The notes under the pieces were generated by a model that searched no databases, was not told where the DNA came from, and saw nothing but the letters and a program-made list of their open reading frames with translations. From the NCBI GenBank assembly GCA_022606425.2, contig JAHDVF020000840.1, forward strand, positions 3,348,001-3,412,000: a stretch of 64,000 bases of DNA, written 5' to 3'. Both the position numbers and the translations under genes were made by a program. Source of the DNA: Lepidostoma basale (taxonomy: Eukaryota; Arthropoda; Insecta; Trichoptera; Lepidostomatidae). Positions 10,801-20,402 of this stretch are shown piece after piece (position 1 is the first letter of the stretch; each line of letters opens with the position of its first letter).

Positions 10801-11224
10801 GCCTGATGCCTAACATCATCCCAAGTGAGGCCCGCTGTCTTAACCTCGTCCTGCAGGGTTCTTCTCCAAGTGGTCAAGAGAACGGCATTTGACACTGTAT
10901 GGGGCCAACAGATCTTAAATATTGAGCAAAGGCTGAAATAATTTATAAACACCTGGAGTTTTCCAATAACGTCCGCGGTAGATTTCCAAGTCTCATATCC
11001 GTACAGCAGTAAGCTTTTAACGCTACTGCTGAATATTTGGAGCTTGAGCTTTCTAGAAATGATACTGGAACGCCATACAGGGCGAAGCACAGCGAAAGCT
11101 CCCCTTGCCTTGTTGAGTCTGCTGGCTACATATTCCTCCGTGCCTCCCGAGCCTGCTATCATACTACCGAGGAAGCAAAAGCTGGTCGTGGTCACAAGGG
11201 GGACACCGTGGAGCAAAATTGGGG
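10800..11224 (-). mobile_element. CR1/L2-type LINE C-terminal fragment
   Basis: In reverse it encodes TSFCFLGSMIAGSGGTEEYV, ASRLNKARGAFAVLRPVWRS, LKLQIFSSSVKSLLLYGYET, KLQVFINYF..C and CWPHTVSNAVL, the familiar post-RT block of this LINE type (K.KL.IF...VKS.LLYG.ETW ... RWPDTISN). It retains a 187-codon open frame but lacks RT and endonuclease, so it is a 5'-truncated fragment. Confidence 0.75.
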
Positions 11225-11266
11225 TGGAGTCATTTGTGGACACTCGAGTGTCCACAAATGACTCCA
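11225..11266. repeat. Perfect 42-bp palindrome
   Basis: TGGAGTCATTTGTGGACACTC is followed with no spacer by its exact reverse complement. The symmetry stops abruptly at both ends (G/A outside). It lies at the junction of two minus-strand LINE fragments; half of it is coding sequence of the upstream one. Confidence 0.9.
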
Positions 11267-11269
11267 ATG

Positions 11270-11680
11270 AACTCGCATATCTTCTTCTCCGGCGCTACAA
11301 CCCTTGGTGGGTCATGGCCTCCTCCAAGAAACGTCTCCGTCCCGTCCTGTCTCTGGCCGCCACCTCCTAGTCTTGCTGCTCCAGGACCAGACAATCTGCC
11401 ACGGCACCATCCAGCGATCGCAGTCTCGGCCTATCGATGCTTCTTCGCCCTGTTGGATTGTCATACAACACTCTTTTGGGGGGCTCCAGATCTCCCATGC
11501 GGTGCACGTGCCCTAGCCAGCGCAGTCTGTTGATCTTTATAAACTTGACCACGCTGACGTCCTGGTATAGATCGTAGAGCTCTGTGTTGTATCTCCTTCT
11601 CCACGTCTGACCATCCTTAAAGGGTCTGAAGATTCTGCGGAGGAATGAACTCGTATATACAATGTAATATTATAATATAT
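11270..11680 (-). mobile_element. LINE C-terminal fragment (RLRWLGHVHRM family)
   Basis: Reverse translation gives VVKFIKINRLRWLGHVHRMG, PPKRVLYDNPTGRRSIDRPR and LRSLDGAVADCLVLE, the terminal block of a common insect LINE (RLRW.GHV.RM...P.K.VL...P.GRR..GRP.LRW.DGV). The 3' end (plus 11270) faces the palindrome. Confidence 0.75.
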
Positions 11681-12149
11681 AGAATGTTCAAGGTTTTCAA
11701 CTATGCATTCGGCGATATTGTTTTTCCATAACGGTATGGTGGTTCGTTAGTTAACAGAAAGAATGTGGATTTCGGAAATCCGAAAACAATTCAATATCAA
11801 GATTTACCAGTGGCCAATTGTATCACAGTCAAAATTTTATGAAAAATCTGTATCTTTATCTTAATTTCCCATCTATCTTCCAGTTCAGCGAGCATTTGTG
11901 CGGGATGTGCCCGGGCCGGCACGGGGTGGTATTACCCTAAAGCCTGTCGTGTCTCTGCCCAATGTACTGGAATTGCATACAAATATCCTTCATTCTCTTA
12001 AAAGGAATCTTTATTTACTTGTGAAGATAAGAATGAAGCAATCAAATTTAAAATATTATTTACGCGATAATATCCATAGACGTAAACATTACTTCGGTGT
12101 TTAACAAATCTAATAGATGACGCTAGTGTACAGTAAACTTAAAATATGT

Positions 12150-12460
12150 AAAGATAGGCGTGGAATCCTACCATATATACCTACATGTTCCAAAAATTTG
12201 TCAGACGTGGTGGTCATAAGAAAAAAAAAGACGGAATGGGTAATGTTGTTAAACATAAAGCGATCGCTCAACCCAACCAATGACAGGTCATAAGTCCTGT
12301 AAGCGCCCCGGCAACCACATTCTGCTCCAAGAAAACAATTAACATCTTCGTCTCTATTGAGATACAATTAATCCTTATAAAATAAAAATAATTTATCCGC
12401 AATGGGTGAAATCCAGTATTTGTCTACAAGAATTTGTATACATTCAAAATGTTGTATGAA
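12150..12460 (-). repeat. Dispersed repeat R3, copy 1
   Basis: Matches 40845-41135 (same orientation) and 27795-28060 (opposite): shared CCAAAAATTTGTCAGAC.TGG, GGTCATAAGAAAAAAAA, CAACCAATGACAGGTCATAA, CGTCTCTATTGAGATACAAT and TCTACAAG.ATTTGTATAC. About 300 bp, no coding capacity, class unknown. Confidence 0.75.
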
Positions 12461-12639
12461 ATAAAGAGGACATTTCATAATGGAGTTTTATTGTCAATCC
12501 TTATGTATCAAAGTGAAGCTTGGACCTGACAAAATAAAAATGAATGTTGACTGTTGACACATGAGTATTATATAATTTATTGGTCTCTGTACTTATATGA
12601 ATTTATAAAAATATCATGAAATTTTAAACATTATCTAAA

Positions 12640-13125
12640 TTTCTATTGTTTATTGGAAAATGTTGTAAAACTCCATATAATTTAAATAATTAAGACGAAT
12701 GGAAATTATAATAAAACTTCTATAAAACAGAAGTTTTCATTCGTATTAATTATATAATGTTGGAAACCTCGGGTATTTATATAAGTTTTATTATATTTAA
12801 TGGGAGTGACATGTTTCGCTGTGCAATTATTAAATATAGTCAAAATAAATCTTTATAACATCTGTTAAAACTGATCACATTTGTAAACAATTTTATAATA
12901 TTTTAAATATATATATTTATAATATGTATCACTGAAGAATGACCGGTTGTCCGAAACATGTCTGATAAGTAATTTTTTTTAATGTTAGTTTTGTATATAC
13001 AAAGTATATAAAAAAGAAAAAGACAAAAAATATAATATTTTATATTATCGGAAACTATATAAATTGTATTATATTTAATGGGAGTGACATGTTTCGCTAT
13101 GCTATTATTAAATATAGTCAAAAAT
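12640..13125. repeat. Fold-back repeat with two 70-bp direct repeats around a hammerhead-bearing segment
   Basis: 12770-12845 and 13050-13125 are near-identical (TTATATTTAATGGGAGTGAC, ATGTTTCGCT, ATTATTAAATATAGTCAAAA). Between them, 12846-13049 is a copy of the repeat also found at 33331-33648 and 56715-56930, with a hammerhead-like core. Confidence 0.65.
12927..12967 (+). ncRNA. Hammerhead-ribozyme-like motif (type I layout)
   Basis: Helix I TATCA (12927-12931) pairs exactly with TGATA (12963-12967). Between are CTGAAGA (12932-12938, matching CUGANGA), a hairpin containing GAC/GTC, GAAAC (12953-12957), and ATGTC, so that ACATGT forms the palindromic helix III and the expected cleavage is after C12962. 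Penelope-like elements and retrozymes are known to carry such short-helix-III hammerheads that act as dimers. Helix II is weak here, so activity is uncertain. Confidence 0.55.
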
Positions 13126-13128
13126 TTA

Positions 13129-13260
13129 CTTCGAATGTGGCAGCCTTTTAATATTTGATTAAGTTAAATTTTTGACTAACTAACTTACAGACGGCGTGAT
13201 GGTAAGTTAGTTAGTAAAAAAATTAACTTAATCAATATTAAAAGGCTGCCACATTCAAAG
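13129..13260. repeat. Inverted repeat with RTE 3' sequence at its centre
   Basis: Arms 13129-13188 and 13202-13260 are about 90% identical in reverse; the 13-bp centre plus the start of the right arm reads GACGGCGTGATGG then a TTAG-rich tail, the RTE 3' end. The outer parts of both arms are internal RTE sequence. Confidence 0.7.
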
Positions 13261-13375
13261 TCGGAATAATCGACGAGCGTGTATGTTACGATGTATGAAT
13301 GTAGAGTAATCTAGAGAGTATATCAGGACAGAGCTGTATGGTGGCCCATTCTCTCTGTCTAAAAAATTGGTTTTA
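13202..13375 (+). mobile_element. RTE-like LINE fragment, internally rearranged
   Basis: Contains GGCTGCCACATTCAAAGTCG, RACM..CMNVE and a decayed CQDR..WWPILSV block, preceded rather than followed by the GTTA tail. It lacks the usual AYPFGETA end. Confidence 0.6.
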
Positions 13376-13799
13376 AATTTTTTTAATTGCTTCAATACGT
13401 ATGGTATAAGTGCGTTGAAAAGTATTCACATTTTTTAAATTTACCAATTTATTTTATTTAATATTATCTTTGGTAGGAAGATCCCGAGGAAATATTTTGG
13501 GCCCACGCTAAGGGATGAAACTTACAGAATCAAAATAATTGAAACGTTGGTGAGATTCTCAACGCTGTGCTGGCCATGTAGAAAGAGTCCCAGAAGACAG
13601 AATACTGAAGATTAAGACCTGATGGGTGCCGCGCGAAAAGAAACCAAAAGATGCAGACCAAGAAAAAGATGTCTGGAAACTTTTTTTAGCTAGGTAGACT
13701 TTCTAGCTTTCAAATGAGACTACTTTAAAGAAAATATGCCGCTTACTCGAAGAGAAAAAAAATAAAAAAAACAAAAGATGAGTTTTTCTTCTGTTTGTA

Positions 13800-14055
13800 G
13801 ATATTGCGATCTGTTTATGCAGTATATCAACTTTCTTCCTGTGATGAAGACGACCAGGTTTCTCTCCATCTCTTTGGTGGTCGTCCTGGTGGTCGACGGC
13901 CCTCTGGAGTCTCGTGCATCACGATATTAGTCTTGCTGGATCCATTCTCTCGATGTGGTTCCTCCACAATCGCCTTCTCTGCCTACTCAATCTCACTATG
14001 TCTTCAATTTTGCAGGAATTTCTTCATTGGGTATCCTATCTCTAAGGGTAGCAGA
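13800..14055 (-). mobile_element. Non-LTR LINE fragment (GRPPKRWRE type)
   Basis: Reverse translation includes LWRNHIERMDPARL and ETPEGRRPPGRPPKRWRETW, a standard LINE C-terminal block, ending in SSSSQ. One frame break separates the two parts. Confidence 0.7.
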
Positions 14056-14191
14056 AATGAGTTTTTCATTAAAAAAATAAAGCGCCCCTATTTCTTAAGT
14101 AGGTAACATTTCCAAAAAAAAAAATCGCATTTTCATTGATAATTTTTTTCCTATATTCGCACATTTCGTTTGATCAAGTATCGAAAATACA

Positions 14192-14660
14192 AAAACAAAC
14201 TTACAATCACGCCGTCTCCCCGAAGGGGTAGGCAGAAAGAATGGACTGCCACACTTTTCTTTCCTGACATATTTCTCTCGCTTCCTCAACATTCATACAT
14301 CGTGTCATGCACGCGCGTCGATTTCTCTGACTCCTCACGTGCCGACATTCAATATTTGATTTATTTGATCGTGCCACGTTTTCCTCGGCCTTCCTCTATT
14401 TCTGGTTCCATTTACATCGTTAACATATAATTTTTTTTACCATTCTTTCTTCATTCATTCTTTCCATATATCCAAACCATCTTAATGATCCTTTCATTAT
14501 TTTGTTCATAACAACATCATTCGCACCGCATTTACTTCTTATATTTTCATTCGACACTCTAACATACACAGTGATTACCACACATTCGTCTAAGAGATCT
14601 CATTTGTACTGCATTTATTCTACTTTCATCCATCTTTTGCCAGTTCCATGCTTCATACAT
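14192..14660 (-). mobile_element. RTE-like LINE, 5'-truncated, with 13-bp target duplication
   Basis: Minus-strand copy running from the FGETA/YPFG 3' end (plus side 14206) to the SEAWNWQK region. TATCGAAAATACA occurs exactly at 14179-14191 and 14661-14673, marking the insertion. The tail here is not GTTA repeats but a short A-rich stretch. Confidence 0.85.
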
Positions 14661-14778
14661 TATCGAAAATACACTCAATATAATATATACATCACAAATG
14701 AATAGATTTGAATGTTGTAAGTTTTCCTTTGAATATCGAGATTCGTACTTTCACAAAAAAAATAAGTGAATTATCCAA

Positions 14779-15357
14779 TCAGAAAAAGGTTCTGAATACA
14801 AATTCCAATGATTGTATCAGTACTATAATATAATCAGTGAAAAGGGTGTTAGATCCCGCATTAATATTAGGTATACCACAATATAAAGCTTTAGTCGCTA
14901 AACTTACACATTTGTGTGTCGTTTTGTAAAGGCTGGCAAATAATTCGAGGCCGGGTGTCACATACCCCATCGGTCTAATAACGCCCGGCTTACCGTACCC
15001 TTCAAATCCCAGGTTTAGGGGTCTGTCGGGGAGTGAGGGTGTCAGTTATGGCCGATTGTCCATTAAATCCAAATGATAAGGGAAATAAAAAGGAAAATAA
15101 TCAATTTGCAGAAAATACACGGAAAGCGTACAATATTTGAGCGATAAATTTTGTTTTATAAAAATATCAGATTTAAAATATGTATCAGTAAAATAATAAA
15201 CTTGATTTATCTTCAGTATTAATAGCTTGCTTCGAGTTATGCGAGGGTTCGACATGAACCCGAAAAATACCTATAAACAATTTAATACGTACATTTAGAC
15301 AGCGGTGGCGCAGAATGTATACATCGAAAAAACAATTGAGTATTAAGAATATTATAT
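14779..15357. other. No gene recognised
   Basis: AT-rich stretch between two RTE copies. 14940-15055 is GC-richer (ending in CCAGGTTTAGGGGTCTGTCG) and looks like an old element end, but no family is recognisable. Confidence 0.3.
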
Positions 15358-16315
15358 TTCCCCGTGGTTATTTAATCTATAAATGGACAAGTGTATCAAA
15401 GAGCTGAAAGGGTTGGATGTAGGTGCCAAAATGAGCGGAGTGTCAGCTAAGTCAGTGCGCTGTCTCTTGTATGCGGATGACGCTGTCCTACTTGCAGACA
15501 ACGAGCATGAACTACAAGTCCTGGTGAAGGAAATGATCAGATGATGAATGTGAATAAGTCCAAGGTAAATGATTATTGAAAAAGAAGAAATCTTGACAGT
15601 CTGCAACTTTAGCGTGAATGGTGAAAATTTGGAGCAAGTAGATGAGTTCGTGTGTTTGGGTAGTATGTTTACAAAAGAAGGTCGAGTGGAGAGGGATATT
15701 GAAATAAGGGTTGGGGAAGGCAACAAAGAGAATGATGCATTTAAAGTTGTCATGGCAAACAAAAACATATCCAAAAAAGCTAAAATGGCAGTGCACAATG
15801 GTGTTCTTATACCGACCCTTATGTATGGAAGCGAATCATGGAACTGGCAAAAGAAGGATGAAAGTAGAATAAATGCAGTAGAAATGAGATCTCTGAGACG
15901 AATGTGTGTATACTCTGTATATGATAGAGTGTTGAATGAAAATATATGAAGTGAATGCGGTGGGAATGATGGTGTTATGAACAATATAATGAACGAATCA
16001 TTAAGATGGTGGGGGATGGATGGGGACACACGGAAAGAATGAATGAAGAAAAAATGGTAAAAAAAACTATATGTTAAAGATGTAAATAGAACTCGAAATA
16101 GAAGAAGACCGAGGAAAACGTGGCACGATCAAATAAATCAAATATTGAATGTCGGCCACGTGAGGAGTCAGAGAAATCAACGCGCGTGCATGATACGATG
16201 TATGAATGTTGAGGAATCGAGAGAAATATGTAAGGAAAGAAAAGTGCGGCAGTCCATTCTATCCGCCTACCCCTTCGGGGAGACGGCGTGGTGGCTCGTT
16301 AGTTAGTTAGTTAGT
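15358..16315 (+). mobile_element. RTE-like LINE with reverse-transcriptase C-terminus
   Basis: The longest GTTA-tailed copy. It starts inside the RT domain (SPWLFNL, frame break, MDKCIKELKGLDVGAKMSGV) and carries the catalytic YADD box at 15470-15481 (CLLYADDAVLLADNEHELQV), the thumb region (VCNFSVNGENLEQVDEFVCL, GSMFTKEGRVERDIEIRVGE), AVHNGVLIPTLMYGSESWNW and the terminal GHVRSQ...CMNVEE block. Several frameshifts and a stop after NENI mean it is dead. The tail is (TTAG)4. Confidence 0.85.
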
Positions 16316-16530
16316 ATAATGATAATTATTTATTGTTTCTTGAACAATGATGTAAAATTCCATTTTAAATAATGAATACGGATGCAAATGTCTTTTTTCT
16401 AGAAGTTTTATTACATTTAATGTGAATGACATGTTTCGCCTGTCTAAGGTATTACCAACTATCATTTGATAATGCAGGCGAAACATGTCATTCACATGAA
16501 ATATATGATTAAAAAACATACATTTTTATT
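16309..16530. repeat. Fold-back MITE-like repeat (CGAAACATG family)
   Basis: Arms carry TCTAGAAGTTTTATTA, AATGTGAATGACATGTTTCG, CCTGTCTAAGG and the inverse. A run of 11-12 related copies is spread over the window. Each arm has GAAACATGTC preceded by TGATAATGCC..AGGC, a hammerhead-like order with a degenerate core. Confidence 0.7.
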
Positions 16531-16559
16531 CGTATTAATTATTAAAATAGGTACATAAA

Positions 16560-16692
16560 TTGAATACATTCTAATTAATACAAATGAAAACATCTGTTTT
16601 CTAGAAATTTTATTATATTTCATGGGAATCGCATGTTTCGCCTTTCTAAGGCATATTATCAAATGATAATACCTAAGAATGGCGAAACTCCT
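16560..16692. repeat. Fold-back repeat, CGAAACATG family, partial
   Basis: TTAATACAAATGAAAAC.TCTG, TTTTCTAGAAATTTTATTA and GCATGTTTCGCC.TTCTAAGGC match 16309-16530; the second arm stops at GGCGAAAC. Confidence 0.65.
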
Positions 16693-16759
16693 GGAGAGGA
16701 GGAGATGAATGGAGAGGAAAATAGTGAAAGAGACTCCTGGACTTAACCAATGCCCCCCC

Positions 16760-17562
16760 CCCCAGGTGTGTAGAGATAATGATGATGATGTATATTTAGC
16801 CAGCTGTTTGCTAGATGCAGACGACGCTGTTTTAATCGCTGACAGCATGGACGATCTACAAGTCCTAGTGTCAAGAATGTATGAAGTATGCATTAAAAAT
16901 GACCTTGTGATGAACGTGTTAAAGTCTAAAGTTATGGTATTTGAAAAGGAAGAATGTATGACGGATTGTGACATAAGTGCGAACGGTCAGAAGTAAGAGC
17001 AAGTTACCGAATTTGTTTATCTGGGAAGCATGTTTACAAGAGATGGAAGAATGGAGAAAAAAATCGGAAGAAGAGTTGGAGCTGGAAACAAAATAAATGG
17101 TGCATTCAAAGTCATTACCGAAAATATAAATATATCGACTGAGTGCACAATGGAGTTCTAGTGCCGACACTTATGTATGGAAGTGAACCTTGGAGTTGGT
17201 AGAAGAAGGATGAAAGTAGGATAAAGGCCGTAGAAATGAGGTCACCAAGTAGAATATGCGGAAAAACAATATATGATAGAATATCTAATGATGAAGTAAG
17301 AAAGGAATGTAGAGCTGATGAATGCGTGATAAATAAAATTAAGAAAGGGTCACTAAGATAGTTTGGACATATGGAACGAATGGATGAGGGAAGAATGGTT
17401 AAAAATATATATACAGTGTGAATGGAAAAATAAGTCGAGGAAACCCGAGGAAGACATGGCGTGACAAAATCAATCAATTACTGAAAGGCGGCCATGTTCG
17501 AAGTAGGAACAATCGACATTCTCTCTGCCTACCCCTTCGGGAAAACGTGATGGTTAGTTAAT
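16760..17562 (+). mobile_element. RTE-like LINE, second subfamily, with degenerate RT box
   Basis: Carries CLLDADDAVLIADSMDDLQV (YADD changed to DADD), LVSRMYEVCIKNDLVMNVLK, the EFVYLGSMFTRDGRMEKKIG region, SEPWSW, then a terminal block with a deletion near 17518 that removes the RACM..CMNVEE part. It ends with the TYPFGKT-like end and GTTAGTTAATTA. Stops in several frames. A C13 run at 16747-16759 marks its left edge. Confidence 0.75.
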
Positions 17563-18042
17563 TATATAAATTTTATGTATTTCATAAAAATTTGATTAAA
17601 TTTAGAAGGTGATCTTGAATAATACAAACCTTTATACGATTGAAATAACTAAAAAATAACTCATTATACCTAAATGTACCGTTTTAATCTTAGGACCAGA
17701 TTTCCTTTTTCAAAAAGCTTTTAGATTTAAATATAGCTTAATAAGTCCAACGAGCAATGTCATGACATCTGGAAACTGACACGACAGGATGAAAAGCAAG
17801 ACATTTCAGATCAGAAAGCAATCAATTTTACAGCAAGATGAGTATTTAATTGTCAATCGTTTGACAAATCATTTCGGGACCTTTGCCGTGTCAACGGTCA
17901 ATCGATAAATTGGCCGCTGGGAAAACAATGGAACGGTAATTAATTTCCCGCTATTTCTCGTCGAATTGCGGTCATATTTATTCTGGCAGTTGCCTGGCGC
18001 TGGTCATGAATAATCGCAGGCGTTTGATTGATGTATTATAGT
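17563..18042. other. Possibly single-copy non-coding DNA
   Basis: 17740-18042 has balanced composition, no repeat match elsewhere in the window and TAATTAATT-type motifs (17937-17946). It continues beyond the MITE at 18051 into 18631-18870. No coding frame. It could be regulatory; nothing proves it. Confidence 0.3.
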
Positions 18043-18050
18043 ATGTATAA

Positions 18051-18622
18051 TAGGGTGGGCCGAAAAAACTCGCGAATTAGGAAGACAAAAAAGTTTTTTT
18101 TATTTATCAAAATCGGTTGACATCTTCCGGTCGCGCACAGGCCCTAAACTTTTACAAAATATGGAAAAACGTTATTATTGCGATTATTTTTATTTTAGCT
18201 GTTTTTGTCATGTAATAGTTTAAAACGTTTTCGACTAGAGCCTAAAACATTGTGGTTTAATTAGGTTTAGATCAGTTGATATTTTTCGCGCATAAAGCCT
18301 AAAATTTGTCAAAATATTGAAAATTTCACATTTTGTATGTATTTTTTAAAAGTTTTTAATTTACTTTTATTTTAACGTAATAGCTCAAGTATTTTTATTT
18401 TAGAACATAAGAACATAGTATTTTATTATGGAGTGATTAAATCAACAACTTTTTTCATGACGTTTTTCCATATTTTGTAAAAGTTTAGGGCCTGTGCGCG
18501 ACCGGAAGTTGTCAACCGATTTTGATAATTTATTTTTCACTTGTTTGTCTTCCTAATTCGCAACTTATCCGTGCTATTACAACTTTGAAAAAAAAAATAA
18601 GGAGTTTTTTCGGCCCACCCTA
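18051..18622. mobile_element. hAT-like MITE with 8-bp target duplication
   Basis: Termini TAGGGTGGGCCGAAAAAACTC extend as about 125-bp imperfect inverted repeats (both arms carry GACCGGAAG or its inverse, GCGCACAGGCCC and TTTTACAAAATATGG). ATGTATAA is duplicated exactly at 18043-18050 and 18623-18630. The interior has no open frame. Confidence 0.85.
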
Positions 18623-18975
18623 ATGTATAACTGGTCGCGGCGCGGATGTGACTCACGTCGGTCAGCCAATCGGCTCAACACGGATTCCGGAATGGCCGCA
18701 CTTGTGCCTCATGCATTTCCTTTGGAATATCACAGTGCAAGTAACCGGAACAAATCCGCTAAATACAGTCTATACCAGGTAGAGTACGTTCATTTCAGGG
18801 AGATTGTTTGCAATAGTGTGGGTACAGTGCATTTACAAACAAACTACAGTAGATGCTCTCTTAACCGGCATAACCTACAGATTTGGATACATTGTTTAGT
18901 TCTTTCAGCAATTCAGCTAGTTTATCCGGAGTATTGCTCACGAGTACGATGTCGTCGGCAAAATGTAGATAGTTG

Positions 18976-19258
18976 ACTAACTAACTAACTAACCATCACG
19001 CCGTCTCTCCGAAAGGGTAGGCAGAAAGAATGGACTGTCACACTTTTACTAATGCGGCACTCCATCCTTCTCCTTTCGCCCCGCGGGAGACGCGGTGTGA
19101 TGGGTTGCGAACCTCATCGCCACCAATAGGCATCTCCCGCGCACACTTCGATCGTCCAACACCCACAAAATAAATCTAAAACAAATAATATAAAATACAA
19201 TGATATAAAATAAAATAAAACAAAATAAAATAACAAAATAAAAACAACATAAAAACAA
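18976..19258 (-). mobile_element. SINE-like element with RTE 3' tail, copy 1
   Basis: Minus strand: AT-rich start, GTGGGTGTTGGACGATCGAA, a box-B-like GGTTCGCAACC, the hairpin arms CGCGGGAGA/TCTCCCGCG, GGATGGAGTGCCGCAT, then GTGACAGTCCATTCTTTCTG and GACGGCGTGATGGTTAGTTA shared with the RTE LINE tail. No coding capacity. Confidence 0.75.
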
Positions 19259-19497
19259 TTTATACTGCCCAAAATACTGCCCAAAATGTGTTTTTGATTG
19301 ATTCTAGACCCTAGCAGCTATATGGATTGGGAAAACCGAATAAGGCGAGGCCAACCTTACGGACCAAGAACTATAACATATAATATTTAAATTCAGTAAT
19401 AATTTAAACAAAATTACCAATTTTCAAACATTATATATGAATATGTAAGAGATAATAAAAATTAAAACCCATTGTATTAAATACGAACCTCCAAGAA

Positions 19498-19730
19498 TAC
19501 CTGTAATACCAATAGTTAAATTCAGAAAAATGTTACATAAATATTTGAAGATTATTTTGTATAGAATCATGTTTACCACCCCTGATCTGTATGTATATAA
19601 AGGACTAAGTTTACAATAGTGTTACCAGTCTGTCGATGCCAGCGAGCCTGGCGAAACCGGTCGCTGTCTAAATAAAGACAAAAGTGGAAGTAGTTAAAAA
19701 ACATCGTTTTATTTAATTATTATTTAAAAC
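19498..19730 (+). repeat. Hammerhead-variant repeat (U6 family), copy 1
   Basis: Layout: ATTTGAAGATTATTTTGTAT, a TATA-like TATATAAAGGA (19593), CAGT, CTGTCGA, hairpin GCCAG/CTGGC, GAAACCGGTC, GCTG, then AATAAAGACA and GTGGAAGTAGTTAAAAAAC. Helix I is CAGT:GCTG (one T-G). The order equals a type I hammerhead except that core position 6 is T instead of A. Other copies: 33096, 60420 (minus), 63215 and 63710. Confidence 0.7.
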
Positions 19731-20402
19731 AATTTATAGTTTAAATATTTTTTATCAACACGGATTCCTTTACTTTCCCAGTTCAGATTTATGAAAATGT
19801 ATTCGAGGGCTAATGTGACAAGTTTTGGGGATATTGTGTCTCCCTGATACTTGATGATAATTCTTACAGCTCAGAATTGAAAAGTTTTTAAACAGGTGAT
19901 CATATCATTGATGAAGAAAATGGGCAGTGGGATCCTCTAGTTTGAGACCCAGTAAAGACGACGAATGCGATTTATACACAAAATTGGTATTTTTATATCT
20001 TGTTTGAATTCTTCATAAATAATTTTATAAATAATTTTTCTGGGTACATTCATAAACAATTATAAAATTAATTAAAAAAAAGTATTTCTGCGTACATTCA
20101 TAATCAATTATAAAAAAGCATATCATGTTATTTATGTAAATAAATAACTGGAATTTAACATAGGGATAAAACACAACTGTGCTTTGGACGTTAATCGTCC
20201 ATATCACTCTAGAGTAGGTTCATTATTTGAACACCTTAGTCACCAATCAGAGATATCGATTACCAATGAAACTAATTTGTCAGCGTGCCGTTTGCCTATA
20301 ATACTCGAATACGCCAGATTGTAATTATATACGTTTGTGTAGTGATGTGCTAGGGTAACGCGGATATTGGATAACGGAAGTATACGAGAAGTATAGTGTA
20401 TA

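Larger units (their letters stand above)
18880..19985 (-). mobile_element. LINE reverse transcriptase fragment split by insertions
   Basis: Minus strand: 19985-19745 encodes YQGDTISPKLVTLALEYIF then NLNWESKGIRVDKK; 18976-18880 continues NYLHFADDIVLVSNTPDKLA ELLKEL with an intact FADD box. In an intact element these are adjacent, so the roughly 770 bp between them (a SINE-like element, a hammerhead-like repeat and AT-rich DNA) came later. Confidence 0.75.

Noticed and set aside
19593..19680. U6-family repeat as a solo LTR of an LTR retrotransposon
   Set aside because: TATA-like box and AATAAA fit, but no TG...CA ends, primer-binding site or gag/pol were seen and the hammerhead-like core fits Penelope/retrozyme ends better. 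Not excluded.
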